Of a DNA stretch of 64,000 nt, positions 55,548 to 63,125 are shown in pieces. How positions within the stretch are numbered: the first letter of the stretch is position 1; every line of letters begins with the position of its first letter. The stretch is from positions 62,001 to 126,000 of the forward strand of contig NZ_QJJL01000002.1 of assembly GCF_003201935.1 (NCBI RefSeq), given 5' to 3'. Made by a program: the position numbers and the translations under genes. The notes under the pieces are model-generated. The model saw only the letters and a program-made list of their open reading frames with translations. It did no database searches and was not told where the DNA came from. This DNA comes from Loktanella sp. PT4BL (lineage in GTDB: Bacteria > Pseudomonadota > Alphaproteobacteria > Rhodobacterales > Rhodobacteraceae).

Positions 55548-57158
55548 ATGTCTGCTGCCATTTTGCCCCAGAACCGTTTGCGCGCTGTGTTGCCAACGAT
55601 TTTTGCCGCCTTGATTTTTCTGTTCTCCGCCCCGCAAGCGCAGGCCCAAGTCACCGAATTCCGGCAGGCTGTCGCAGAGGCGGCATCAAGTGATCCCGAC
55701 CTGCTCAGCTTTTACCGCGAGCGCGGATTTGATGGCATCTGGAGCGCGCGGGATGACCGCAATCGCCGTAACGCTTTGCTTGCGGCGTTCAACAGTGCGG
55801 GCGACCATGGTCTGCCAACGAACCGTTATGATGCGGCAGGTCTGATTGCCCAGCTGGAGGCTGCGTCGACGCCGCAACAGCAAGGCCGTCTGGAAGTTGA
55901 ATTATCGCGCCAGTTTCTGGACTATGCCCGTGATATTCAGACAGGGCTGCTGACCCCGTCAAGCATTGATCCCTCGATCGTCCGGCAGGTGCCCTTACGG
56001 TCGCGCCTGAGCACGATGCGGGCCTTTGCGCAATCCAATCCGGCTGCGTTTCTGCGCGCGCTGCCGCCCAGCGCCCCGGAATACACTCGTCTGATGTCCG
56101 AAAAGATGCGGATGGAACGTTTGTTGGCCGATGGCGGCTGGGGGCCTACGGTTCCGGGCCAGAAATACGAGCGCGGCGATAGCGGTGCAGGTGTTGTCGC
56201 CCTGCGCAACCGCCTGATCGCGATGGGTTATCTAGAGCGGACCACGACACAAACCTACGACGATGCGATTTTCGGCGCGATCACCCGCTTTCAGGATGCC
56301 CATGGCCTTGCCATTGATGGCACCGCAGGTCCGGGCACGCTTGCCGAGATCAACAAACAGCCGGAAGAGCGTCTGCGTTCCATTATCGTTGCGATGGAAC
56401 GCGAACGCTGGATCAACCGCCCGCGCGGCGAGCGCTATATCTGGGTGAACATCACCGATTTCACCGCCAAGATATTCGACAATGGGGTCGAAACCTTCTC
56501 GACCCGCTCTGTCGTGGGCGCGCGTGACCGCGACCGCGTGACGCCGGAGTTTTCGGATGTGATGGAATTTATGGTCATTAACCCAAGCTGGTATGTGCCC
56601 CGTTCCATCATCACCAAGGAATACCTGCCCCAGTTGCAGGCAAACCCGAATGCGGTGCGCAATCTGGTGATTACAGACCGCAATGGCCGCGTCGTTGACC
56701 GTAGCAGTGCTGACTTCAGCGGCTACACCGAGACAAATTTCCCCTATTCCATGCGCGAACCCCCAAGTCAGGGCAATGCATTGGGGCTGGTGAAGTTCAT
56801 GTTCCCGAACCGCTACAACATCTATCTGCATGACACCCCCTCCAAGAGCCTCTTTGGCCGCGAGGTGCGGGCCTATAGCCACGGTTGTGTGCGTCTGGCC
56901 GATCCGTTCGATTTTGCCTATGCCTTGCTTGCAAAGCAGGTGGGCAACCCCGAAGAGGTGTTTCAGGCGCATCTGCGTTCCGGTCGGGAACGGCGCGTCG
57001 ATCTTGAGGCACCGGTGCCGGTTCACATTATCTACCGGACGGCCTTTGTGCCTGCGGACGGGCGTGTGCAATTCCGCCGCGATGTTTACGGGCGTGACGG
57101 ACGGATCTGGAACGCGCTTGCGCGGGAAGGGGTGGCTCTTCGCGCCGTTCGCGGGTAA
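55548..57158 (+). CDS. L,D-transpeptidase with peptidoglycan-binding domain
   Basis: A 536-residue exported enzyme making 3-3 cross-links or similar bonds in peptidoglycan. A signal peptide (about residues 1-29, ending AQAQ) is followed by a YcbB-like N-domain. A PG_binding_1 domain about residues 207-272 (RGDSGAGVVALRNRLIAMGY) follows, then the YkuD domain with SHGCVRLADP (His445, Cys447). It is followed by the lpxD-like gene after 33 bases. Confidence 0.92.
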   Translation: MSAAILPQNRLRAVLPTIFAALIFLFSAPQAQAQVTEFRQAVAEAASSDPDLLSFYRERGFDGIWSARDDRNRRNALLAAFNSAGDHGLPTNRYDAAGLIAQLEAASTPQQQGRLEVELSRQFLDYARDIQTGLLTPSSIDPSIVRQVPLRSRLSTMRAFAQSNPAAFLRALPPSAPEYTRLMSEKMRMERLLADGGWGPTVPGQKYERGDSGAGVVALRNRLIAMGYLERTTTQTYDDAIFGAITRFQDAHGLAIDGTAGPGTLAEINKQPEERLRSIIVAMERERWINRPRGERYIWVNITDFTAKIFDNGVETFSTRSVVGARDRDRVTPEFSDVMEFMVINPSWYVPRSIITKEYLPQLQANPNAVRNLVITDRNGRVVDRSSADFSGYTETNFPYSMREPPSQGNALGLVKFMFPNRYNIYLHDTPSKSLFGREVRAYSHGCVRLADPFDFAYALLAKQVGNPEEVFQAHLRSGRERRVDLEAPVPVHIIYRTAFVPADGRVQFRRDVYGRDGRIWNALAREGVALRAVRG

Positions 57159-57191
57159 ATCTGGCCTCGGAATAATATGCCCGGGGGCAGA

Positions 57192-58253
57192 ATGGCACAT
57201 CGTGTGAAAGATATCGCTGCGGCGCTGGGGGCAGAAGCCTTTGGCGCCGTTGAGCTTTTGGTCAATGGTGCGTCTGAACCCGCAAGTGCGGGCCCCGATG
57301 ATCTGGCGCTGGCCATGAGCCCCGCCTATGGCGCAGCCTTGGGGCATGGTCAGGCCCGCGTTGCTGTGGTCTGGCCCGGTGCCGATTGGCAGGCGCTGGG
57401 GCTGGAGGCCGCGATCATCGCACCGCGCGCACGGCTTGCCATGGCGCATCTGACGCAGATGCTGGATGCAGACCTGCCGCATACCGGGATCAGCCCGCAG
57501 GCGGCGATTGACCCTTCGGCGCGGATCGGGGCCAATGTGACAATCGGGGCCTTCTGCGTAATTGGTGCGGATGTTGTCATCGGCGAGGGAACCTGGATTG
57601 CCGATCATGTCAGCATCGCGCCGGGCGTGCACATCGGTGCGGCGTGTCAAATTCACGCGGGCGTGCGCCTGCAACGTGGCGTGCACCTTGGTGCGCGCGT
57701 CATCCTGCACCCCAATGTCGTGATTGGCGGCGATGGATTTTCCTTTGTAACTGCGGAACCTTCGAACGTTGAGAAGGCGCGCGAGACGTTGGGCGAGGCT
57801 GCGATGCACGCCCCTGACGATCCCACATGGCACCGGATCCATTCACTGGGCGGGGTGGTTGTTGGCGATGATGTGGAAGTGGGGGCGAATTCCTGCATTG
57901 ATGCAGGCACAATCCGCCCCACAAGGGTGGGCAATGGCACCAAGATCGACAGCCTCGTGCAGGTTGGCCACAATGTGATTGTGGGCGCGCATTGTCTGCT
58001 GTGTGCCCAGGCCGGTGTCGCGGGGTCCACAGTGATCGGCGACCGTGTGGTTGTGGGTGGCAAGGCAGGGATCGCGGATAATCTCAAAGTCGGTGACGAT
58101 GTGGTCTTGGGTGGTGGCAGTGTCGTGCTGTCCAATGTCCCAGCAGGGCGCGTGATGATGGGCTATCCCGCGACCAAAATGCAGGTCCATATCGACAGCT
58201 ACAAAGCCCTGCGTCGTTTGCCCCGTATCCTGCGCGATTTGGCGCAGCGTTAA
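57192..58253 (+). CDS. LpxD-like acyl-ACP N-acyltransferase
   Basis: A 353-residue left-handed beta-helix protein with hexapeptide repeats (IGANVTIGAFCVIGADVVIG). An N-terminal LpxD-like domain and the catalytic His region VQVGHNVIVGAHC are present. LpxD adds a hydroxyacyl chain to UDP-glucosamine in lipid A synthesis. The usual lpxD neighbours (fabZ, lpxA, bamA) are absent; an ACP and a ketosynthase follow instead. This looks like a paralogue for another acyl product. Start 57192 has a GGGGG site; an ATG at 57177 is an alternative. Confidence 0.85.
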   Translation: MAHRVKDIAAALGAEAFGAVELLVNGASEPASAGPDDLALAMSPAYGAALGHGQARVAVVWPGADWQALGLEAAIIAPRARLAMAHLTQMLDADLPHTGISPQAAIDPSARIGANVTIGAFCVIGADVVIGEGTWIADHVSIAPGVHIGAACQIHAGVRLQRGVHLGARVILHPNVVIGGDGFSFVTAEPSNVEKARETLGEAAMHAPDDPTWHRIHSLGGVVVGDDVEVGANSCIDAGTIRPTRVGNGTKIDSLVQVGHNVIVGAHCLLCAQAGVAGSTVIGDRVVVGGKAGIADNLKVGDDVVLGGGSVVLSNVPAGRVMMGYPATKMQVHIDSYKALRRLPRILRDLAQR

Positions 58254-58316
58254 TTGCCTGTTTCAAATTGCTGATAGAATGACTACATCCCCGCCAAGCA
58301 ACATGGGTGTGATAAG

Positions 58317-58577
58317 ATGAGCATCAAAGATCAGGTGATTGCAATTATAGCCGAACAGGCCATGCTGGAGCCGTCGGATATCCAGATGGAGAATACGCTG
58401 GAAGATATCGGCATCGACAGTCTCGGCCTTGTCGAGAGCATTTTTGCGATCGAAGAAACCTTTGATATTTCTGTTCCCTTCAACGCCAATGACCCGACAG
58501 CAGGTGATTTTGATATCTCGTCTGTCGCGGCAATCGTCGCCGCGGTTGAAAAGCTGAAGTCCGAGCAGGCCGCCTGA
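58317..58577 (+). CDS. Acyl carrier protein (dedicated, non-housekeeping)
   Basis: An 86-residue acidic ACP with the phosphopantetheine serine S35 in IGIDSLGLVE. The length and C-terminal Ala/Glu-rich helix differ from the housekeeping ACP (about 77 residues). Its TGA abuts the ketosynthase ATG, so the two are translated together. It likely carries acyl chains for the adjacent ketosynthase and the LpxD-like transferase. Confidence 0.88.
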   Translation: MSIKDQVIAIIAEQAMLEPSDIQMENTLEDIGIDSLGLVESIFAIEETFDISVPFNANDPTAGDFDISSVAAIVAAVEKLKSEQAA

Positions 58578-59786
58578 ATGCGGCGTGTGGTCATCACCGG
58601 GGCGGGGACGATCAATCCGCTGGGCTCCGACATGCCCAGCACACTTCTGGCGATGCAGGAAGGGCGCTGTGGCATTGGCCCGCTCGAGATCGCGGATGTC
58701 GACCGCCTTGCGATCCAGATCGGGGGGCAGATCAAAGGCTATGATGAAGGCGCGCATTTCAACCGCCAGCAAATCGCGCTTTATGACCGCTTTACGCAAT
58801 TCGCGCTTCTGGCCGCGCGCGAGGCGATTGGCCAGTCCGGTCTCACATTTTCAGGTGAGTTGGCAGATCAATCCGGTGTGATCTTTGGCACATCGGGTGG
58901 CGGGCTGAACACGCAGGACGAAAACTACCGCGCTGTCTATGAGGCGGGCAAGAACCGCGTGCACCCCTTCATTGTGCCGCGCCTCATGAATAACGCCGCC
59001 GCCAGCCACGTGTCGATCGAATGGAACCTGCGCGGCCCGACCTTTACGGTCGCCACCGCCTGTGCGTCCTCGAACCATGCGATGGGGCAGGCATTCAACA
59101 TGGTGCGTTCCGGCATGGCCAAAGTCATGGTGACAGGCGGGTCCGAGGCGATGCTGTGCTTTGGCGGGATCAAGGCGTGGGAAGGGCTGCGCGTGATGTC
59201 GCGCGACGCCTGCCGCCCGTTTTCGGCCACACGCAGTGGCATGGTACAGGGCGAGGGTGCGGCGGTTTTCGTATTCGAAGACTATGAACATGCCCGCGCC
59301 CGTGGCGCAGAGATTCTTTGCGAAGTGGCGGGTTTTGCGATGTCGTCAGATGCCTGCGATATTGTGACACCGTCCAAACAGGGCGCCGCCCGTGCCATAG
59401 GTGGCGCGCTGAAGGATGCGAAACTTCCCAAAGACTCTGTTGGCTATATCAACGCCCATGGCACGGGCACTGCGGCGAATGACAAAACCGAATGTGCCGC
59501 TGTTGCGGATGTCTTTGGCGCGCATGCGGATCAGTTGATGATGTCGTCGACCAAATCCATGCACGGGCATTTGATCGGGGGCACTGGTGCGGTCGAGCTG
59601 ATCGCCTGCATCATGGCGCTGCGCGACGGGATCATTGCGCCGACGATTGGCTATGAAGAAGCTGATCCGGAATGCGCGCTGGATGTGGTGCCGAATGTGG
59701 CACGCGAGGCGCAGGTGGATGTCGCCTTGTCCAATGCTTTCGCTTTTGGCGGTCTCAATGCGGTGATTGCGCTGCGCAAGCATTGA
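58578..59786 (+). CDS. Beta-ketoacyl-ACP synthase (KAS II-like)
   Basis: A 402-residue condensing enzyme. Catalytic triad: C162 (TACASSNHAMGQAF), H294 (NAHGTGT) and H329 (KSMHGHLIGG). It starts directly after the ACP stop. Pairing with a private ACP recalls NodE/NodF or AcpXL-type systems that make special acyl chains. It is probably not the housekeeping FabF, which normally lies beside acpP and fabD. Confidence 0.9.
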   Translation: MRRVVITGAGTINPLGSDMPSTLLAMQEGRCGIGPLEIADVDRLAIQIGGQIKGYDEGAHFNRQQIALYDRFTQFALLAAREAIGQSGLTFSGELADQSGVIFGTSGGGLNTQDENYRAVYEAGKNRVHPFIVPRLMNNAAASHVSIEWNLRGPTFTVATACASSNHAMGQAFNMVRSGMAKVMVTGGSEAMLCFGGIKAWEGLRVMSRDACRPFSATRSGMVQGEGAAVFVFEDYEHARARGAEILCEVAGFAMSSDACDIVTPSKQGAARAIGGALKDAKLPKDSVGYINAHGTGTAANDKTECAAVADVFGAHADQLMMSSTKSMHGHLIGGTGAVELIACIMALRDGIIAPTIGYEEADPECALDVVPNVAREAQVDVALSNAFAFGGLNAVIALRKH

Positions 59787-59834
59787 GCGGCTGATGGGCC
59801 GCACAATGCAAAAAGGGCATCACATCCGGCTGGA

Positions 59835-60431
59835 TCAGTCGGGGCTGGTTTGTGACGACGATGTGAATCCGGCGGTAAAGCCCCGCAGTGATACATCCAA
59901 TACAACCTCTGCGTCCGGTGCTGCCGCAGGAACAAGGCGGACGGTCGCGACCGAGCCGCGCTTGAATTGGTCGACTTCAGCTTGTGTAAAGCCGATCCGT
60001 GCCACACAGCCCGCGCGATTGCAGAAAGTGAACGGATAGATGCGTGCGTTCTGCCCATCCACTGCGATAGTCAGCTGTTCGGTTAAAAGCGTCTCGAGCG
60101 GCACAACCACAGTGGCCCCCGCCGCAGCGCGCTGACCTTCGGGAAGCGGGAAAAGATTGAACTCTGCAACAGCAACACCGTCTTCATTGGTCAGCAGTTG
60201 ATAGAGATTGCAGGGATCCCGCTCGCCTTCCTCGGCCTTGATGCAGCGCAGGGCCCAGTCACCGAAAACCTCACGCTCATAAGGTTCGCCGACCTGTGGA
60301 CCAAGGGGTTCACCCAGGGCAAGCCCTTCTTCGGCGGTGGTTTCCGGCTGCTCTGATGTCTCTTGTGCCAGAACCATGCCGGCGTGACCCAGCAGGGCGG
60401 CCAAGAGGGCGGATTTCAATAGACTGCGCAT
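59835..60431 (-). CDS. Invasion associated locus B (IalB) family protein
   Basis: A 198-residue periplasmic protein with signal peptide (MRSLLKSALLAALLGHAG, cleaved near VLAQ). The IalB domain includes GDWALRCIKAEEGERDPC, the paired Cys in FCNRAGCVA and a basic/hydrophobic strand pattern. Despite the name the family is widespread in free-living alphaproteobacteria. It lies downstream of RNA unit 1, which may be its leader. Confidence 0.85.
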   Translation of the reverse strand: MRSLLKSALLAALLGHAGMVLAQETSEQPETTAEEGLALGEPLGPQVGEPYEREVFGDWALRCIKAEEGERDPCNLYQLLTNEDGVAVAEFNLFPLPEGQRAAAGATVVVPLETLLTEQLTIAVDGQNARIYPFTFCNRAGCVARIGFTQAEVDQFKRGSVATVRLVPAAAPDAEVVLDVSLRGFTAGFTSSSQTSPD

Positions 60432-60540
60432 AGATTTGTTCCTCGTTCGCTTTTTGGCGGCTTAACACGGGGCGGGCAGGGTGTCAGGGGCAAAAACCCG
60501 GGACTGCGCTGGCTTCCGCTCACATTTTCGGGGGGCCAGA

Positions 60541-60606
60541 AAAGAAGAAGGGCCCCCGAAAGGACCCTGCTTCATGTTCTCCCTGTCGGACTTGGCCGAC
60601 TAATTG
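60541..60606 (-). ncRNA. Candidate small RNA or attenuated leader (unit 1)
   Basis: From the promoter at 60641-60613 the RNA would start near 60606. Hairpin 1 is GTCGG CCAAGT CCGAC (60586-60601). A stretch with ACAGGGAGAACATGAAG follows: a Shine-Dalgarno and ATG opening an 18-codon frame, MKQGPFGGPSSFSGPPKM. The terminator-like stem AGGGTCC TTTCGG GGGCCCT and TCTTCTTTTC overlap that frame. One pair is G-U on minus but C-A on plus, favouring minus-strand RNA. It may be an sRNA, or a leader of ialB. Confidence 0.5.
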
Positions 60607-60612
60607 AAAAGA

Positions 60613-60641
60613 AGTTACGAAAACAAAAAGTGACCGTCAAC
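60613..60641 (-). promoter_or_regulatory. Promoter for RNA unit 1 (minus strand)
   Basis: On the minus strand TTGACG (60641-60636), a 17-base T-rich spacer, TAACTT (60618-60613). Four to five of six bases match sigma-70 consensus at each element, with ideal spacing. Confidence 0.55.
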
Positions 60642-60689
60642 AGCAAAAATTTGACGACTTGGTGAAGACCGTTATTTCTCCGCACCACA

Positions 60690-60764
60690 AAAAAAAGCCG
60701 TGCCCGAAGGCACGGCAAGTCAAACAGGGAGGACGTATGCAATAATGCCAATCTCTGGCACGAT
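60690..60764 (-). ncRNA. Candidate small RNA with CCUCCC linker (unit 2)
   Basis: Minus-strand order: hairpin TGCCA GAGAT TGGCA (60761-60747), an open linker containing GTCCTCCCTG, then the terminator GCCGTGCC TTCG GGCACGGC with eight T (60717-60690). The UUCG loop closed by C-G and the U8 tract are textbook and work only on minus. A weak promoter TTGTTA (60799-60794), 17 bases, TAAAGC (60776-60771) is placed to start it near 60764. No protein gene lies upstream for this terminator to serve. The linker is complementary to part of unit 1. Confidence 0.55.
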
Positions 60765-60836
60765 CGCGCGCTTTAAGGTGGCACGATTTGGTTAACAATG
60801 TATTTTGCCTGATAAATTTATGCAGGGAACGCTGAT

Positions 60837-62372
60837 ATGGCTGAAAGTATCTTTATTGGTGGCGGCGGTGAGGGCTATGGCGCACCCCAAACGCTTTTGT
60901 TGGACAAGGCCAACCGGCACGGTCTGATCGCAGGGGCGACGGGCACCGGTAAGACAGTGACTTTGCAGATCATGGCCGAAGGATTTTCAGCGGCAGGGGT
61001 GCCGGTGTTCCTGTCGGATGTAAAAGGTGATCTTTCCGGTCTGGCGCTCAGCGGCTCTGCCGATTTCAAACTGCACGAACCCTTTATGTCGCGCGCACAG
61101 ACCATCGGGCTTGAGCTGCAATATGACAGCTATCCTGTGACGTTCTGGGACCTTTTCGGCGAAAAAGGCCACCCGATCCGCGCCACGGTCGCAGAAATGG
61201 GGCCTTTGCTGCTGTCACGCCTGATGGACCTGACCGATGTGCAGGAAGGCGTGCTGAACGTCGCGTTCCGCGTCGCAGACGAAGAAGGCCTGCTGCTCCT
61301 GGATCTCAAAGATCTGCAGGCTTTGCTGGTCTGGGTCGGGCAGAACGCGCAGGCGCTGTCGCTGCGTTATGGCAACGTGGCGGCCTCCTCTGTCGGCGCA
61401 ATCCAGCGGCAATTGCTGGTGCTGGAAAATCAGGGCGGTACGGCGCTTTTCGGGGAACCGGCCCTTGATCTGGCCGATATGATGCGCACCCGCGATGACG
61501 GGCGCGGCGAGATCAACATTCTGGCCGCCGATCAATTGATGGGGAGCCCGCGTTTGTACGCGACATTCCTGCTCTGGCTGCTGTCGGAACTGTTTGAGGA
61601 ACTGCCCGAGGTCGGCAACCCTGACAAACCCAAACTGGTGTTCTTCTTTGACGAAGCGCACCTGTTGTTTGACGACGCACCCAAAGCCTTGGTCGATAAG
61701 GTCGAGCAGGTCGCGCGCCTGATCCGCTCCAAAGGGGTGGGCGTCTATTTCGTCACGCAAAACCCCGGTGACATTCCTGATGATGTGCTGGGGCAGCTGG
61801 GCAACCGTGTGCAACACGCGCTGCGTGCCTTTACCGCCAAGGACCGTAAAGAACTCAAGACTGCCGCGGAAACCTATCGCGACAATCCGGCATTTGATAC
61901 TGCGGAGGCGATTCAAGAAGTGGGCACCGGTGAGGCGGTGACGTCCTTCCTGGACCGCAAGGGCATTCCGCAGATTGTCGAACGGACCCTGATCCGCCCG
62001 CCGTCGTCGCAACTGGGGCCGATTGATGAACCGACCCGCAAGGCGATCATGAGCATCTCGGATATGGCGGGTAAATATGACAAGACAATGGACCGCGAGA
62101 GCGCGTTTGAAATCCTGAGCAAGCGGGCCGACGCAGCCGCGAAAGCCGCCGAAGAGGCCGAAGCCGAAGAGGCGCGCCTTGAAGAGAAAGAGCGCGAGTT
62201 CAAGGCGGCGCGGCGCTATGACGGGGGCAGCACCCGCAAATCGTCATCCCGCAAGTCGTCCGATGAGGGTTTCGGCGACGCCTTGGCGTCTGTGGTGGTC
62301 AAGGAATTGAAAGGTACAACAGGCCGTCGTTTGGTGCGCGGCATTCTGGGTAGTCTGTTTAAAGGGCGGTAG
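60837..62372 (+). CDS. HerA/YjgR-type P-loop ATPase (DUF853)
   Basis: A 511-residue ATPase. Walker A is [12 protein letters not shown] and Walker B is [16 protein letters not shown]. The conserved [13 protein letters not shown], and the arginine and sensor region [32 protein letters not shown] (in two parts), place it in the YjgR branch. The C-terminal 100 residues are a charged Ala/Glu coiled coil and a Ser/Arg-rich linker. HerA relatives act on DNA; the job of YjgR is not established. It starts 16 bases after an AT-rich stretch. Confidence 0.9.
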   Translation: MAESIFIGGGGEGYGAPQTLLLDKANRHGLIAGATGTGKTVTLQIMAEGFSAAGVPVFLSDVKGDLSGLALSGSADFKLHEPFMSRAQTIGLELQYDSYPVTFWDLFGEKGHPIRATVAEMGPLLLSRLMDLTDVQEGVLNVAFRVADEEGLLLLDLKDLQALLVWVGQNAQALSLRYGNVAASSVGAIQRQLLVLENQGGTALFGEPALDLADMMRTRDDGRGEINILAADQLMGSPRLYATFLLWLLSELFEELPEVGNPDKPKLVFFFDEAHLLFDDAPKALVDKVEQVARLIRSKGVGVYFVTQNPGDIPDDVLGQLGNRVQHALRAFTAKDRKELKTAAETYRDNPAFDTAEAIQEVGTGEAVTSFLDRKGIPQIVERTLIRPPSSQLGPIDEPTRKAIMSISDMAGKYDKTMDRESAFEILSKRADAAAKAAEEAEAEEARLEEKEREFKAARRYDGGSTRKSSSRKSSDEGFGDALASVVVKELKGTTGRRLVRGILGSLFKGR

Positions 62373-62520
62373 GCGTAGAGCGCTAGGGTGGACTTTGCGT
62401 AAGGAGCGAATGTCTGCTCTGAGCCCAAGCTTACCGATGCTGCGCACTTCATAAATGGCTATTTTTTGGAAGGTAAGCAGCCTAATATATGTATATCTGT
62501 CGCGCTTATTGGGGGCTGCA

Positions 62521-63012
62521 ATGAACAAGGAAATCCATGCTACACGCATCGGGCACGTGAACCTGAAGGTGTCAAATCTGGAGAGTGCAATAGCGTTTTA
62601 CACAGACGTGATGGGCCTGACGCTTATGCAGCGGTTCGGAACTGGCGGTGCGTTTTTGGGGTATGGCGGATATCATCATCATATCGGGCTAAACACTTTG
62701 TCGAGTGAAGGTGGCGCTCCGCCGCCCGAAAGCTGCACTGGCTTACACCACGTGGCATTTCTGTATCCTGATCGAGACGCACTGATCGCGGCAGTCCAGC
62801 GCGTAATCACGCATTTAAAGGACGTTGGAAGCGACGAAGTTCCGCAAGTAAGAGACCATGGTGTAAGCGAAGCCATCTATTTTCACGATCCGGACAATAT
62901 TCTAATAGAGATGTATTGTGACAGGCCAACAGAAGCCTGGCCTTACGATAGTGCTGGCAACCTAGCGATGTTCAATAAGCAGGTTGAATTGGAAGCTTTT
63001 CTTAATTCGTAG
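62521..63012 (+). CDS. VOC protein, catechol-2,3-dioxygenase-like
   Basis: A 163-residue extradiol-dioxygenase-fold protein. The 2-His-1-Glu metal site fits H12 (IGHVNLKVSN), H76 or H77 (TGLHHVAFLYPD) and E130 (NILIEMYCD). The start at 62521 gives the family N-terminus; a longer frame adds 22 residues. It is visibly less GC-rich than its neighbours, using CTA, ATA and AGA codons, and is flanked by ATGTCTGCT (62410) and AGCAGACAT (63101) inverted sequences. Horizontal origin is likely. Substrate unknown. Confidence 0.78.
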   Translation: MNKEIHATRIGHVNLKVSNLESAIAFYTDVMGLTLMQRFGTGGAFLGYGGYHHHIGLNTLSSEGGAPPPESCTGLHHVAFLYPDRDALIAAVQRVITHLKDVGSDEVPQVRDHGVSEAIYFHDPDNILIEMYCDRPTEAWPYDSAGNLAMFNKQVELEAFLNS

Positions 63013-63031
63013 CTTACAAAGGCACATCTCG

Positions 63032-63089
63032 GAGCAATTGCTCACTTTTGAGAAAGCGGACCTGCGGAATGCGGCAACCAAGGTCCGCT
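63032..63089. repeat. Inverted repeats after the VOC gene
   Basis: GAGCAATTGCTC (63032-63043) is a perfect 12-base palindrome. AGCGGACCT (63055-63063) pairs with AGGTCCGCT (63081-63089) around 17 bases. They may end transcription of the convergent genes or be traces of an insertion. Confidence 0.5.
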
Positions 63090-63125
63090 CTGTCCCGCGA
63101 AGCAGACATCCACCATTGACCGTAT

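Larger units (their letters stand above)
60432..60836. other. Intergenic region with RNA-like units
   Basis: About 405 bases without a confident protein gene. It holds two minus-strand RNA-like units (60541-60606 and 60690-60764) and an imperfect inverted repeat with arms 60577-60598 and 60715-60735. Two tiny ORFs are present: 18 codons on minus from 60576 and 16 on plus from 60746. The rest (60432-60540) is plain leader of ialB. Confidence 0.6.

Noticed and set aside
60746-60796. A 16-codon plus-strand ORF (MPISGTIARFKVARFG) after an AGGGAGGACG sequence
   Set aside because: The site is 12 bases from this ATG and is better spaced for an ATG CAA TAA two-codon frame. The same bases form the hairpin of RNA unit 2 on the other strand.
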